Assembly (NCBI GenBank): GCA_022457065.1
Contig: JAJGBQ010000007.1
Span: forward strand, 2,444,501-2,508,500
Length of the DNA: 64,000 bases
Source: Curvularia sp. ZM96
Taxonomy: Eukaryota; Ascomycota; Dothideomycetes; Pleosporales; Pleosporaceae
Direction: 5' to 3'
Below are positions 21,983-32,648 of this stretch, piece by piece. The notes below the pieces were generated by a model. It was not told the DNA's origin, ran no database searches, and saw nothing but the letters and a program-made list of their open reading frames with translations. Within the stretch, counting starts at the first letter, position 1, and each line of letters opens with the position of its first letter. The position numbers were made by a program, and so were the translations under genes.

Positions 21983-22240
21983 ATGTCTGGGCTCGCTCAA
22001 AGTGTCTTAGGCTTTGCTCGAAGTGTCCTCATCTGGGTCACTGGCAAGATCCGACGGCTTGCTACGGCTAGAATAACATGGCATACTCATCGAGTGGGCG
22101 CGCCCCTTGTACGATCCCTTGAAGACCTGCAGATCTGCAATCACAGCGTTATCGATGATGATGGCAACCTGAAGTTCTCGTATTCAACATTCTCTCTTGT
22201 CACGAAGGAACACACCGTCTACTGCGGCCGGCCATTTTGA
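21983..22240 (+). CDS. Small hypothetical protein
   Basis: An 85-residue frame starts MSGLAQSVLGFARSVLIWV. It has one possible amphipathic or membrane helix, then a basic stretch (KIRRLATARITWHTHR) and a soluble tail (VIDDDGNLKFSYSTFSL). The first in-frame ATG (21962) is 7 codons upstream; 21983 was preferred because TATATAC at about 21868 lies a promoter-like distance before it. No family is recognised, and the frame may be spurious. Confidence 0.35.
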   Translation: MSGLAQSVLGFARSVLIWVTGKIRRLATARITWHTHRVGAPLVRSLEDLQICNHSVIDDDGNLKFSYSTFSLVTKEHTVYCGRPF

Positions 22241-22679
22241 TTATGCGCCATCAGGTGCAAAACATGTTATTATTATTTTGTATAGTAACGGGATCAACAA
22301 TATAGTAAATTGTATCTAGTCTCGTTTATGCAGTCTCCTAATGCGCTGAGTTCAAGATCTTCTTCTCACATATCATTTCTTTCAATGTGTAAACATTTCT
22401 TCATAATCGTATTGTTATTTTTTATTAATGTCTTAGTCTAATTAGCTACGTACTGTGGCATAATACATGATCGAGAACAAGTGGATCAATAGTCACGAGA
22501 AGCTGAAAAACGTAGTGAACTGAGTGAAGAATGTACCTATTAACGCCAAAAAGAAGTCTCAACATATGCCGACAGTCTAGTCTTGTGCTACAACACCACA
22601 ATACCCAGAGTGCAGATCGCCTTCATGGCATCTCGCTTTCTTAGGAAGAGGTAAGCTGTTAATCTAGTGAACGTTTGTG

Positions 22680-24137
22680 CTAGATGTTGAGCTTGTTCTT
22701 CCTCTTCTTAGCCTCTGCCTCGAGCGTATGCTGCAACCCTCGTACATCATCCATGAAGCGCCCAAAGTCATCTGGCCTTACTTCCTTTGGGATATGGCCC
22801 TGAAGGAATTGTATTACTTCTCGTACCTCTGCACTGTTTGTCACTACATTCGTGGTGTAGTCTTCGATCGTCTTGAATTGTTGTTCAAGATAGCCATCGA
22901 TGTTGTGAATCGCCTGTTTTGCCTTTTCCCGGGAATCTTTATCTTTCAACCGTTTGTAAACATTATTAACAATTTCGATGGCTATTTCAAACTTAGAGTC
23001 CGATAGGCTGGCGAGTAGCGAGTGTTTTGCAGCCAGAGCATGTCCTTTATAGGTAGCCACCTCCTTCTTTGCCTCATTTTCAATCTTGATCTTTTCCATA
23101 TTTGCCTTCTTCATGTTCTCTAAAGCCTTACTGGCGATTCTTTCATGCTTTTGAATCTCATCTTCAAGACGGGTCTGGTTCGCAACAAGCTGCGCAATCT
23201 CATCCTTGTGGGCGGCGATAGTTTTGGTGTATCCTTCGTTCCGCTCCGTCTTCTGTAATTCTGCTACCGATCTTTTTAGATTAGTAATAGTTTTTGTCTG
23301 ACTTGCATCCTCGCTCTTGTAGAAGTCATTCGCTAATCGGAGATCTTCTGCTTTGGCAAGTGAACGCTGACATTCACGCTCAAGTTGTCCTTCCCTCTCG
23401 ATAGCCTTGTTCAGTTGCTCCTCTGTTTCTCGGCACTTTTCTAATTCCTCCTCCGTTTTCTTGATCTTCTTTTGCAAGTTTTCCCTTTCGTGCTTGGCCT
23501 TGCGAAGAGCGCGTGTGTTCTTTCCCGCCTTCGAGCGAAGCACAACGTTCGCCTCAGCAAGTTTGCGATTTAAATCGTCCCGATTCTTGATTATTTCAGA
23601 AGATGTGATGCAAACCTGCTTTAGACGAGCTTTGTTATCCTCAAGACGTTGCTTGAGGTTGATTTTCTCGGTTTCTTTCAACGCAACGGTACGCTCGATT
23701 TCCATGATCTTCTGTATGAGGTCCTTTTTCTGTTCATCACTTATATTGCTAGCCTTGAAGTTGGCGAAGGCACTGTGATGAAGATTCCTTGCTCCGGAAC
23801 TGAGTTTTGCCGCTTCCTGGCTCCATTGGTGACGCGACCATTTTCCGGCGGCAATTTCCCGTTCATAATACTCGGTCGTCTCCTTACATGCTCGCCTTGC
23901 TTGATCTGATTGGTGTTCGACACGAGCTATGTAACTTTGTAGAAAGCAGATATAATGGCTGGAATTGGTGAGTTCCTCATTAGCCACGTATAGCTGAAAA
24001 GCATGGGCTTGTAATTCCTGATAGTAAGTGTTGTTCAGCGTATGCGCTTTGAAAAGTTGGTCCCGAAGTTGATGATTTTGCTTCTGTAACTCTTCGTTCT
24101 CCCGGTTCACAGACGCTATAATTTCTGCGGGCTCCAT
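22680..24137 (-). CDS. Long coiled-coil protein, 485 residues
   Basis: A single uninterrupted exon starts MEPAEIIASVNRENEELQKQ. From about residue 5 to 130 and again from about 140 to 370 the sequence is heptad-rich and highly charged (for example KIKKTEEELEKCRETEEQLN). A globular C-terminal region follows (FEIAIEIVNNVYKRLKDKD, then EVIQFLQGHIPKEVRPDDF) and ends KKRKNKLNI. Length and composition suggest a scaffold, tether or SMC-like rod, but there is no ATPase motif. I cannot assign a family. Confidence 0.8.
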   Translation of the reverse strand: MEPAEIIASVNRENEELQKQNHQLRDQLFKAHTLNNTYYQELQAHAFQLYVANEELTNSSHYICFLQSYIARVEHQSDQARRACKETTEYYEREIAAGKWSRHQWSQEAAKLSSGARNLHHSAFANFKASNISDEQKKDLIQKIMEIERTVALKETEKINLKQRLEDNKARLKQVCITSSEIIKNRDDLNRKLAEANVVLRSKAGKNTRALRKAKHERENLQKKIKKTEEELEKCRETEEQLNKAIEREGQLERECQRSLAKAEDLRLANDFYKSEDASQTKTITNLKRSVAELQKTERNEGYTKTIAAHKDEIAQLVANQTRLEDEIQKHERIASKALENMKKANMEKIKIENEAKKEVATYKGHALAAKHSLLASLSDSKFEIAIEIVNNVYKRLKDKDSREKAKQAIHNIDGYLEQQFKTIEDYTTNVVTNSAEVREVIQFLQGHIPKEVRPDDFGRFMDDVRGLQHTLEAEAKKRKNKLNI

Positions 24138-24596
24138 GTTGAAAATTTTGCTCGTACTGGATCTGATTGGGTAATGTATAGTGCTCGTTGTGGAACTTGG
24201 GATCGGTGGATATGGACGAGAGATGGATTGGGAAGTACTTCAATTTATCTCAAATTCTTTCTCGATTGTGTGGCACAATCATCAGCAGGTTAAAGCTAAA
24301 CCAGGCAAAATTAGGCAACTAATTTAGGCGTTGAGCCAGCGGTGAAAGGCCTGCATCGTACCCCTGGCCATTCAACGCCACCGCGCCTGCAATATTCAAC
24401 AAATTTCCTGTTGGAGATTGACTCGAATCACTTCTATTAAGTTGATTTGATCTGGCTCAGGCTACTGCTCCAGTAGCCGACGAGGGGCAAAGCCTTGGAG
24501 AGCCATCCACGTGTTCATACTGCCTAACCAACTAATGTGCACAGAAAACGAAAGCGGCAAATCCAACGCTTGGAGTGGCTACCATACATGCGTTCT
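24138..24596. other. Intergenic
   Basis: Upstream region of the coiled-coil gene and downstream region of the 24597-25100 gene. Nothing else is seen. Confidence 0.5.
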
Positions 24597-25100
24597 TTAG
24601 CGTCGTGAGTTGGTAGCGGTCCTTCTTTTTTTTATACTTTTTACTAGTGCCAAAAATACAGGAGTACTTGAAACTACAATCCTGCGTAAATCATCTAACA
24701 CTCCTTGTTCATCTGCGACGTTCAGTACACTGGTTCCGGCTAGTCTCCTCTGAACCCAGTACTGTGCAAGCCTCACAATTGCATTTTCTGGTCGGCCACG
24801 TCGAGACTTGTACTGCTGCAGCATTCCCTGGGACACGTCCTGCCATGCATTGTCTCTCAAGATGATTGGGGGCTGAGCCTGAGAACTTGCAAGGTCAGTA
24901 TCTTCTGGCGTTGCTAAGTCCTTATCTGGAGTTTCGAGCTGCCCAATTTCCTCGCAAAAATTGTGACTAAGAGATGAGATAGCCTTGGCAATGGCAGCAT
25001 TAGCTTCGCACAGCTCCCAGATGTGTGGTACGAGGGACTCAGTAGATGCTTGGCTAATAGTCTGTAGCGCAGCTCTGATGTTAGGGGAGTTATTCGCCAT
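24597..25100 (-). CDS. Hypothetical protein, 167 residues
   Basis: A single-exon frame, MANNSPNIRAALQTISQAST at the N-terminus. It has predicted helices (HIWELCEANAAIAKAISSLS), an AT-hook-like RRGRPENAIVRL, then LAQYWVQRRLAG and a basic C-terminus (KSIKKRRTATNSRR). The GRP core with basic neighbours suggests DNA or chromatin contact, but that is inference. It lies just downstream of the Zn2Cys6 regulator on the same strand. No family is recognised. Confidence 0.5.
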   Translation of the reverse strand: MANNSPNIRAALQTISQASTESLVPHIWELCEANAAIAKAISSLSHNFCEEIGQLETPDKDLATPEDTDLASSQAQPPIILRDNAWQDVSQGMLQQYKSRRGRPENAIVRLAQYWVQRRLAGTSVLNVADEQGVLDDLRRIVVSSTPVFLALVKSIKKRRTATNSRR

Positions 25101-25293
25101 ACCAATAGATCAGAATGGGGGTTGTGGAGTCTGCGTGTTCCTAATATGGGATAAATATATACTCTGGGACATTGCAGTTGGATGCATTATTACGAGGTGC
25201 AATCCCCGTGCAGCAGCCTAAAAGAAAAGACCCTACATCGCAAAAAGTGGCTGAGAATATACTTGAATCTGACTTTTTCTATTCCAGGATTAC

Positions 25294-27276
25294 TTATGCC
25301 AGATCACACACTCCAATTAGCTCCACTAATGAGACTGGGTTTTCCAGTAACCAGAGCTTATTCAAAGCCCGAAGATCCTGAGTTAAGGTTCGATGACCCG
25401 GCCGAAACTCAGATAATCTTTTGATAGTGCGGCGACGAAGGGTTTCCATAACCTCCTCTGTAAGTTTTGTTCGCTTAGCAATCAATGGATGAACTGCAGA
25501 GGAGCGAACGACTTTGAGAAGAAGGACTTTTTGAAATTCCCTAGATAATGTTAGTACTATAGATAATTTGTGGATAATAGTAACTTACATGTGAAGTGTG
25601 CCCACAGGGTTGCTCAACATTACTAGACTACTGCCTGTCTTCTGATACATCTCGTATGTGCTTTCAGAAGCCGCACCAACACGGTCAAAGTAGAAAAGGC
25701 TTAGAAGAGCGTGTTTTACCCAAGCGATGAGGATTTCGAGAAACCCTTGCTGACCTTTCGATAACGTTTCCGGTGTAGAATTAGCATGGGAATGCAGTGC
25801 ATATATTGAAATTTCCAGGTATGGCCTCAACAACTTAGCCACACCATCGTAGTACTCTGCTCGTAGCGAAGCTGTGTGAGGATCAGTCGATGGAAGGTCT
25901 GTATCTTCCCAGGCCGATTGTGGGGCTAAATCCGATCTCCAATCTTCTATCTCTTTGAGATGCTTTTCTGCCACACGCGTGAGATGACACATGTCCTCTT
26001 CATCTATCGTCCGAAATTCTGGGAAAGGCCGACGCGTAGAATCACCTGAGTTCTCTTCAGCTATCTCCGTTATTATCGGGAGATGCGGGCGCGCAGCATT
26101 GTACAAAGCATCAAGCTGGATTTGGAGAGATACTCTTTCAAAAGACTGTACCACGTTTTCCTCTGGAAGTAATGTGCTCCAGTGGTCGGGAACAGGACCA
26201 AAGGAGGCCCCATTGAAATAGTTGTTGATACCGCTAGAAAGACAATTAAAAGAGTACACAGACTTGTATCAGTAACTTACCGTGCCAGATGCCGATAAAT
26301 CCAGAAACCCCTCTTTGCCTCTTTAGAAATAGACGTATTACTACGTTCTGTTAGCCTAAACTTGTAAATAGTGATAACTAATCTTACTTCTTGACAATGT
26401 CTGTGTATATGTCTCGAGCGTTGTAAAGATGTGTCAAGCTCTCTTCAAGCATGCCGTTTTGGTTCGTATAGAATGCGGCTAGAGTCAAGGCTTGCGCAAC
26501 GGGGATATTACACTCTCCAAGCTTATGCCTGAGGATATCGTTCGCGTAAGAGTAATATGCCATGCCTGGCTGGGTACTGGAGCGTCCTGCATTGTTGGTG
26601 TTTGAATGACAGCTCCCCAATGCAAAAAAGAGGAGTACGTGGACATTCTGTATAGACGAGTTGATAATTCCTTTCCGCAATGCTGGATCATAGATGAAGT
26701 CGTCACACATCTGCTGAGGTTTGTCAAAAAATGGGTACAGGGCATGTCCATTCCTGACATAACACTCAGAAAGCCGTTGTAGCTCTCCTCGCAAGAACGG
26801 TTTTGCACCAGGTTCGAAGTGTAAGGGAGAATGGAATCTGTTGAGCCCTTCCAATTTGTCGCTTATATCGCGAAAGTCCTTAACCACAGCAGCAATGGCA
26901 TTAGGTAGGCTGGCTAGAGATTTTTCCAGTCTATTGAATGTCAACAAGGAATGATAATTCCACTGATAGCGACATACTTGGATGGTTCGGTTTTCTGATA
27001 CACGCACTCTATGTTGTTGTGATGACATCCCTTGCATGGATGAGCTCCATCGCATCTTCTTTTGCGACTGTGGCATTCGTCGCAAGCTTTTAAGACTCGT
27101 TTCCTGGAGGTTCTGACTGGTCCATCGTTGGCGGAACTTGAGTTCTCATCTTGCACATCCGGAGCAGGTCGATGATGCATCTCCCTAAGAAACTGAGGCT
27201 GTTGTAGAAGCAAACTGTGAGGCTTGTGAGCAGTGAGGCTCCTCAGGAACTTTGGGAAGCGATGAAGTTTGTTCAA
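25294..27276 (-). CDS. Zn2Cys6 fungal transcription factor
   Basis: Five exons, 27276-26978, 26930-26388, 26340-26281, 26233-25589 and 25540-25294, join in phase to 597 residues. Intron 2 has a clear GCTAAC branch site. The zinc cluster is C-D-E-C-H-S-R-K-R-R-C followed by HPCKGCHHNNIEC, at about residues 65-91, with basic residues before it (RTSRKRVLKA). The long remainder matches the fungal-specific middle homology region in size and helical style (DPALRKGIINSSIQNVHVLL, then QALTLAAFYTNQNGMLEES, then KEAKRGFWIYRHLARGI). The start may instead be the Met at 27180, which begins just before the disordered leader. It is probably a pathway- or stress-specific nuclear regulator; its target is not evident. 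Confidence 0.88.
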
Positions 27277-27751
27277 AAAGTAGAAAGTAGGATTGTTCAG
27301 TGGTAGCAGCCGATGATGTCCAAGAACATTAGAAATCTAGAGCAAGTGCGACTTATAAAGTGGAAGCCAACGCAGGTGCCTATGCAGTCAGGGAAGCGGA
27401 GCTACCAAATAAAGTTCAACACCAACCTGTTGAATCGAAAAGCAATTTATTGCTCATATCGCCACGGAACGCCACCTTTCTCCACCATTTTCCTCCTGCT
27501 CCTTTCGGCTCAACTATCTGTCATGCTAATGCCTCTCATGAGACGCTAGGGACCACTCGCTGGTATGTCACCTCAACAATTGCAATCATGACATAATCCT
27601 ATTGGTTGGGAAGCATGATCTGCTTGCAGCGACCTAGAATATCACCGTTTTGTTGTGGTTGGAGGAAACCCGCATATGATACCATGGAGAAGATGCTGAT
27701 GAAAAATTACGCTGTAATACTGAGGAATACAAGACTATATTACAAGGTGAC
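27277..27751. other. Intergenic, promoter side of the Zn2Cys6 gene
   Basis: No gene is recognised. The short plus-strand frames 27313-27549 and 27360-27596 have no domain. Confidence 0.5.
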
Positions 27752-29107
27752 TTATGAGTCAAGAATAGAGCGAACTTCCGCTTGAAGCACTGGAGAGCAG
27801 TCTTCCAATCGAACTTCTTCGCCTACTTCAATAAGCAAATCATCTGGTAGATTGCCCCGATAAACCGGAACCTTGGTATCCTTGGCCCTCTCGGGTTTCT
27901 TCCTGTACTCCAGCAGCTTCGCGTAGGTATGCCCACTAATAATCACCTGTAGTTGTTTCTTGATGCGCGGGTGTTGAAGAAGCGCGTCAAGATCCACTAG
28001 TCCTAAGAGGATTATAGTGTCTGAGCGGGTTGTGACAAGTACTTCGTGGCCTTGAACACCATCAGCAGTCAAGAAGAAAGAAGCTACAGCTACGATTCCA
28101 GTGACATGCTCGGGAAGAGTATTCCTTGCCTGGAAAAGCGATTATATGAGTATTTCGCCGGGAGCAGCATACTTGAGAGTGGATCAACTTACAGTTGAGG
28201 CTGGATCGTCAAAATCTTGGCTGCGTTTGTCGTTGGCCGTCAGCGTCTCGGTTGACTGAGAAGGCGACTTCGTGTCTGGTCTGCTAGACCGGCTTGCAGT
28301 CAAAGTTAGATCGCCAGTGTATTGGCTACATTTGTCGTTGGCCGTCAGGGCCTCGGTTGACTGAGAAGGCGACGTCAATCTCAGGTCTGGTTTGCTCGGC
28401 CAACGACGAGACCTTGACCGTTTCGGAACCGGAATACATGCAAAGCATGATAGCACCTTTTCTACGAGTTCCTTGATGATAAATATCAGTTTCTGCATTC
28501 AAGGATGGTTGTCCCAAGGTTCTTACAGTGAATGTTGCGTAAACAGGCCTGCAACATCTCTTGTCAAACTCTTTTATCCTTGTCACTGTTTCTTTGTACA
28601 TTTCTGTGGGACTGAAATCTCTTTTGAGGAATTCTTCAAAAGTCAACTCCTCTTCGGCGACTATCTCCGCTATATGAGAGAAGAGTCCCAAGAATGTCAA
28701 GGTAGTTACTCGAACATAGTGGGTTCCGCGACGGCAATAAAGACCATGGATAGTAATGATGATGCCTGGTAACAACTTGTATTCCGTATAAACATGTTGG
28801 ACAGTGTGGCTATGCTCGACGCGTGCATGGTATTGCAGTGGCTCGTGGCAGGGAAAGGATCTCGTACAAAGCTCGCATTGGTAGCTCCTTTTCGCTTTGA
28901 TATGTTAGCATTCATGTTTGATTAGATTTCGAGCAGAGTTCGAGAACGAAGTGTCTTACAGATGGGCTGAAGGACAAGACCGTTTTGATGTAGTTGATCT
29001 ACGAGGGAATCAGGCTGGAAGGTCAGCCTCTCTTATTCTTTAGAGTTTAGATCGAAAGACGGTGACAAACCACATACCAGGGATGCATCTGCAGAAGCTG
29101 GAACCAT
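27752..29107 (-). CDS. C2H2 zinc-finger protein of unknown function
   Basis: Five exons, 29107-29078, 29014-28960, 28894-28527, 28492-28193 and 28129-27752, give 376 residues with all phases closing. Near residue 30 is one classical finger, YQCELCTRSFPCHEPLQYHA followed by RVEHSH (C-x2-C, H-x4-H). Then come a hydrophobic globular stretch (LLPGIIITIHGLYCRRG, then FLGLFSHIAEIVAEEEL), a linker with two near-identical copies of SPSQSTEALTANDKCSQ, and a C-terminal domain (VTGIVAVASFFLTADG, then SDTIILLGLVDLDALLQHP). The third intron is only 34 nt (28493-28526), which is short; reading through it truncates the protein. A single finger may mediate protein contact more than DNA binding. Confidence 0.75.
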
Positions 29108-29682
29108 TTTGCTAGCAAACCAAACTTGAAAGAAGGCAACCGGTGAAGGACGCAAGAGCGGTGAGGCAACGGATAGAAGGACGTCTAAGCCCTGCAGGAA
29201 GGATGCATGATATATGAGGATCTCAGCCGTTCAACTGACTGGGTTGTACTTTTGAAAACGCTTCAGACAATGAGAGGCCATTGCTTTCTGGAGTTGGCTC
29301 GGTCAGGGTTCTTGCTAACGAACGACACGGACGGGAGCGCGGGTACGAGGCAAACCACGCGGCACGGCCCCAATAGCCTGGCTGGGCGTTGAATACTGTG
29401 AGTTTGCATGATCCAATCACATAGCAGAAAATTTCATCGATTGACGGCTTCCCCGGATAAGCATGGCAGATTTGGTGACATCAGGCCCTTCACAGCTTAC
29501 GAGGCCTGCAGCGGAAAGGCCTCTTACTGAACGCTACGCCGATCAGATTCATGCAGGGCGGTACCGCGGGTTTGGTAAGGTGATGGAGCGATCAAAAAGT
29601 GGCAAGCGCGGTGATAATGTACTTGAATCACACCAAACTCTACTAGGCACAGTCACCGAACGATGGATTTACGCTTATGCAC

Positions 29683-29828
29683 AAAAGGGTGGGGATCATC
29701 CCTGTGTGACAGGAGGTTCCCAAAGTAGTTTAGATTTAACCACCCGCACCGGGTATTCAAATCTAAACTACTTTCAGAATCCCCCTTCACATCAACTTCG
29801 CGACTATCACCACTTCCTTTCTGTGAGA
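29683..29828. repeat. Foldback (inverted-repeat) element just upstream of a start codon
   Basis: The core arms AAAGTAGTTTAGATTT (29722-29737) and its exact reverse complement (29759-29774) flank a nested ACCCG/CGGGT pair. Outside the core, imperfect complementarity continues on both sides for roughly 40 more bases. As a result the two strands give related peptides (SSLDL-x-TR and NLNYF on both). It ends about 2 nt before the ATG at 29830. It may be a MITE-like insertion or a stable 5'-UTR hairpin. Confidence 0.75.
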
Positions 29829-29829
29829 A

Positions 29830-31576
29830 ATGGCATGTTCTGAGTATGAAGGGGAGTTGATGAAAGCATTGGGCCAGTGCAAGCCATCTGATGTTATCAA
29901 GAATCAAGTTAGTAATCCCTTTTGATTCAGTGCTAGTGTATGACTTAACGATACTCAGGCCTTGCTCGAATGTTTTCGTCAATTCATAAAAAAGGGGACT
30001 GTACTAGAGTGGTGTGAGATTCTTCCAAAGAGTTTTGAGGCTCGCAATGTGTTTACGGCTATCCAAAAACTCCGGGCGCCGGTCCGCGCCGATGTAGCCA
30101 CGCAACAGCCACAACAGCCACGTGATACCCCTAAACCGCCAAGCGAACAGTACTTCGAGAAGTTCGTTCCAGAAGAAGAGAGGTTGAAAAGATTGTGCAG
30201 AATTGCCGAACGCATGACTGCCGTTGAGACAACGACACAGATATGCAAAGACCGTGAAGGCCTCATTCCAGCCGATCCGATCATACAGGCAAAGGCGATG
30301 TACAAGAGAATAGAGCAACCTGTGAATCCACTCTATCGACAGCACGTTATTCTTTTTGGAGATGCAGTCGACAGAGACATAGCTTTGCGGCCAATGGAAC
30401 TCTCAAGAGGGCAAGACCGCAAAAACGCCGCTTTCAAAGCGATTGCTGCAGAACTTAAAGTCAAAAGGGAAAAGGTGTCTAGGACGTACACTCACTCTCG
30501 CCATTACTTGAAACTTGCAGAATTTGGAGGGCCAGGTTCTCTTCATTCAATAGATGGCTCCAAGTGGGAGTAAGCATAAAAGTAACTAAGTTTAGCATTC
30601 TCTAACGTGTCACAGCATGGAAAACTGCAATGAAGAAGACATACAGCTTCTCTGCAAATACAGGAAAGAACAGCTACCAACGTTGGAAATACGATCACAG
30701 GCTCTCGATCTCGTGGTAATCGAAAATTTTATCCAGAATCTCCTGGCTCAAGGGATAGAGCGGTCCGAGATTGCAGCAGGCCGCACCGCTTTAGTAAAAT
30801 TCATTTGTCGTCACGTGGAAATCGAAAGGTTTGTACAGGATGGCACTATACTTCCAGCACACACGAGCGTATGCAACAACGAACAGCCCCGGCGTACGTC
30901 TCCACGATCTCCTACAAGACCTGGATCCAGAATGGATGTTTCAACGCCTTCCCACACCATGTCTTTCGATCCGCAAAGACCAGTACTATTCCACCATACT
31001 CTACAAAGTCATCAATCATATCTTGCTGCGGAGACACGCACGAATACAGCCAAACGACGAAGGATCTCTGGGGGTGAAGACTTACAAACCCTGACAGAGT
31101 CAGACAGCATACAAGAAAATGATCTGATATACTTTACGCCTCGTTCACAAGCTCCGCAACTTACTGCCGGAGCAAGAACCTATGATCAAGGAGATCATCA
31201 AACTGAAGAAACCCCAAATGCCCTTCAGTTATTGGAAAATGGTAACGAAAACCACTTAGAGGCTACTGCTGCCGAACTGCACCAGCAGCCATCCTCATAC
31301 ATCAGCTCATTTCAAGATGAGCAGTCTTCGTACACTTTTCGAGGCCTGGAGTACGGACCGGGATCATCGTCAAATACTTCAAATGGGGTATTGAATCAAT
31401 TGTGTCCATCAGAAAATGAAGACTCAATGGGGAAGGCGAGCAGTGCACTGAGCTCCAGTGATGTTAGGGAGGAAGAAGATCAAGATGACAGCGAATTACC
31501 TTCGGTGGTGGTCAGGGATCTTCGCATTGGGGAGCAGCGTTTAGGAGATCTCGATTTGTTTACTCACTACTACTAA
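29830..31576 (+). CDS. Hypothetical nuclear-type protein, 549 residues
   Basis: Exons 29830-29907, 29959-30569 and 30616-31576 are joined by 51- and 46-nt introns with correct phases. The start is MACSEYEGELMKALGQCKPS. The N-terminal third is helical (ALLECFRQFIKKGTVLEWCE), followed by a Gln/Pro linker, then a second helical region ending in QDRKNAAFKAIAAELKVKRE. After residue about 230 comes another helical unit (IENFIQNLLAQGIERSEIAA), and then a long disordered segment with a possible NLS (TAKRRRISGG) and an acidic C-terminus (VREEEDQDDSELP). I do not recognise the family; the layout suggests a nuclear adaptor or regulator. Its stop overlaps the stop of the converging gene by 4 nt. Confidence 0.7.
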
Positions 31577-32174
31577 TTCACATCATCCGCTGGCTCGATA
31601 AACAGTTTTTGGGTCAAAATTGGAGTGTGTAATGGCACTGGCTGGTACATGACCCCTTCGAATACTACAACAACTACATCGTGTTGCAATATTACTTCAT
31701 CGGCCTCCCCAGTCGACTTGTTTCGCAACTTTAGCTTCGCGTTACTATGAGGCGCATGGAAAGGTTGAAGAATAAGAATGTCGTGTTTGGAAGTCTCCAG
31801 CCAAGGAGGTGATTGCTGAGAGCTTATCTCCACTCGGAGGACTGTGGGAGGAAGTTGATATTCTTCGGGCTTAGCCTTCCTTATCTTCGCTTTCGCGAAA
31901 TCTGCTACTAGGCGCTGGACATCTCGCACCTTTTCTCGAAGTTAGAAAGTATCATCAATGCTATAAGTATCTAGCATACTATAGTGTTGTTGAGCGTAGT
32001 CCTGAAAGGGATCGTTACTTCTCCAGGAACATGCGAGAGTGCTATCTGTGGCCTTGGCGTATTGTTCTCGCGGTCCACTTCCTTCCATTGATCTTTTGGC
32101 AGCAAGGCGATCTTTTCAGAAATTTTGCGGGCTTCTTCTGTGAGGTTTGTAGGTATAAGCTTGAAGAGTACCAT
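31573..32174 (-). CDS. Hypothetical protein, 183 residues
   Basis: Exons 32174-31980 and 31929-31573 are joined by a 50-nt intron (GTATGC...GAAAAG). The N-terminus MVLFKLIPTNLTEEARKISE is helical; the middle (DVQRLVADFAKAKIRKAK) is basic and helical; and the C-terminal half is beta-rich (VILQHDVVVVVFEGVMYQPV). The alternating hydrophobic strands suggest a compact soluble domain. No family is assigned. The stop codon shares bases with the stop of the opposite gene. Confidence 0.65.
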
Positions 32175-32390
32175 GACAACGTTGGCTTTGCGAAGCTGGT
32201 GGTTAGGTCTATGAAAGATGGTGCACAGGCAGGCGCCGAGCTTTTAACATCTCCACATGACACGTGCATTAATGATCATTTCAATGAAAGACGTGGCGGT
32301 GCATGCGGGGCACTTTTATAAATTTAGGTGTCGGAAGAACAATGTTCCTTCGCTTGTCTGCTATTGGCTAGAACTTTACAAGTAGACGAA

Positions 32391-32648
32391 TCACTCCGTT
32401 CCATTAGGTTTCTTATCACTTTGACCATAGTCATAGTACCCGTGGTATTCTTGCCCCGTCGCAGAACCATTCGAGACCCTCAGAGTACCCACAGGAACTG
32501 TCTCAGAAGTTGGAGAAACCGAATCACTTTCTTCTTGAGTGCTGCCTTGGGCTTGGCCTCTGTCGCCATTCGTTCTGCCAACATTTGTCTGATCCGCTGA
32601 AGCACCAGTACCCGAATCATTAGAACGATCCGATTGGTTGCCCGTCAT
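32391..32648 (-). CDS. Small Ser/Thr/Gln-rich ORF, tentative
   Basis: An 85-residue low-complexity frame starts MTGNQSDRSNDSGTGASA and has a Tyr/Gly end (GYYDYGQSDKKPNG). It has no domain and could be a short disordered protein or a chance frame. The Met at 32648 is chosen because the more upstream residues differ in composition. Confidence 0.3.
   Translation of the reverse strand: MTGNQSDRSNDSGTGASADQTNVGRTNGDRGQAQGSTQEESDSVSPTSETVPVGTLRVSNGSATGQEYHGYYDYGQSDKKPNGTE

Noticed and set aside
22677..23909. Plus-strand ORFs under the coiled-coil gene
   Set aside because: Antisense shadows of a 485-codon uninterrupted frame on the minus strand.
29463..29843. ORF spanning the foldback
   Set aside because: Its second half is generated by the inverted repeat, and it is out of frame with the supported gene starting at 29830.
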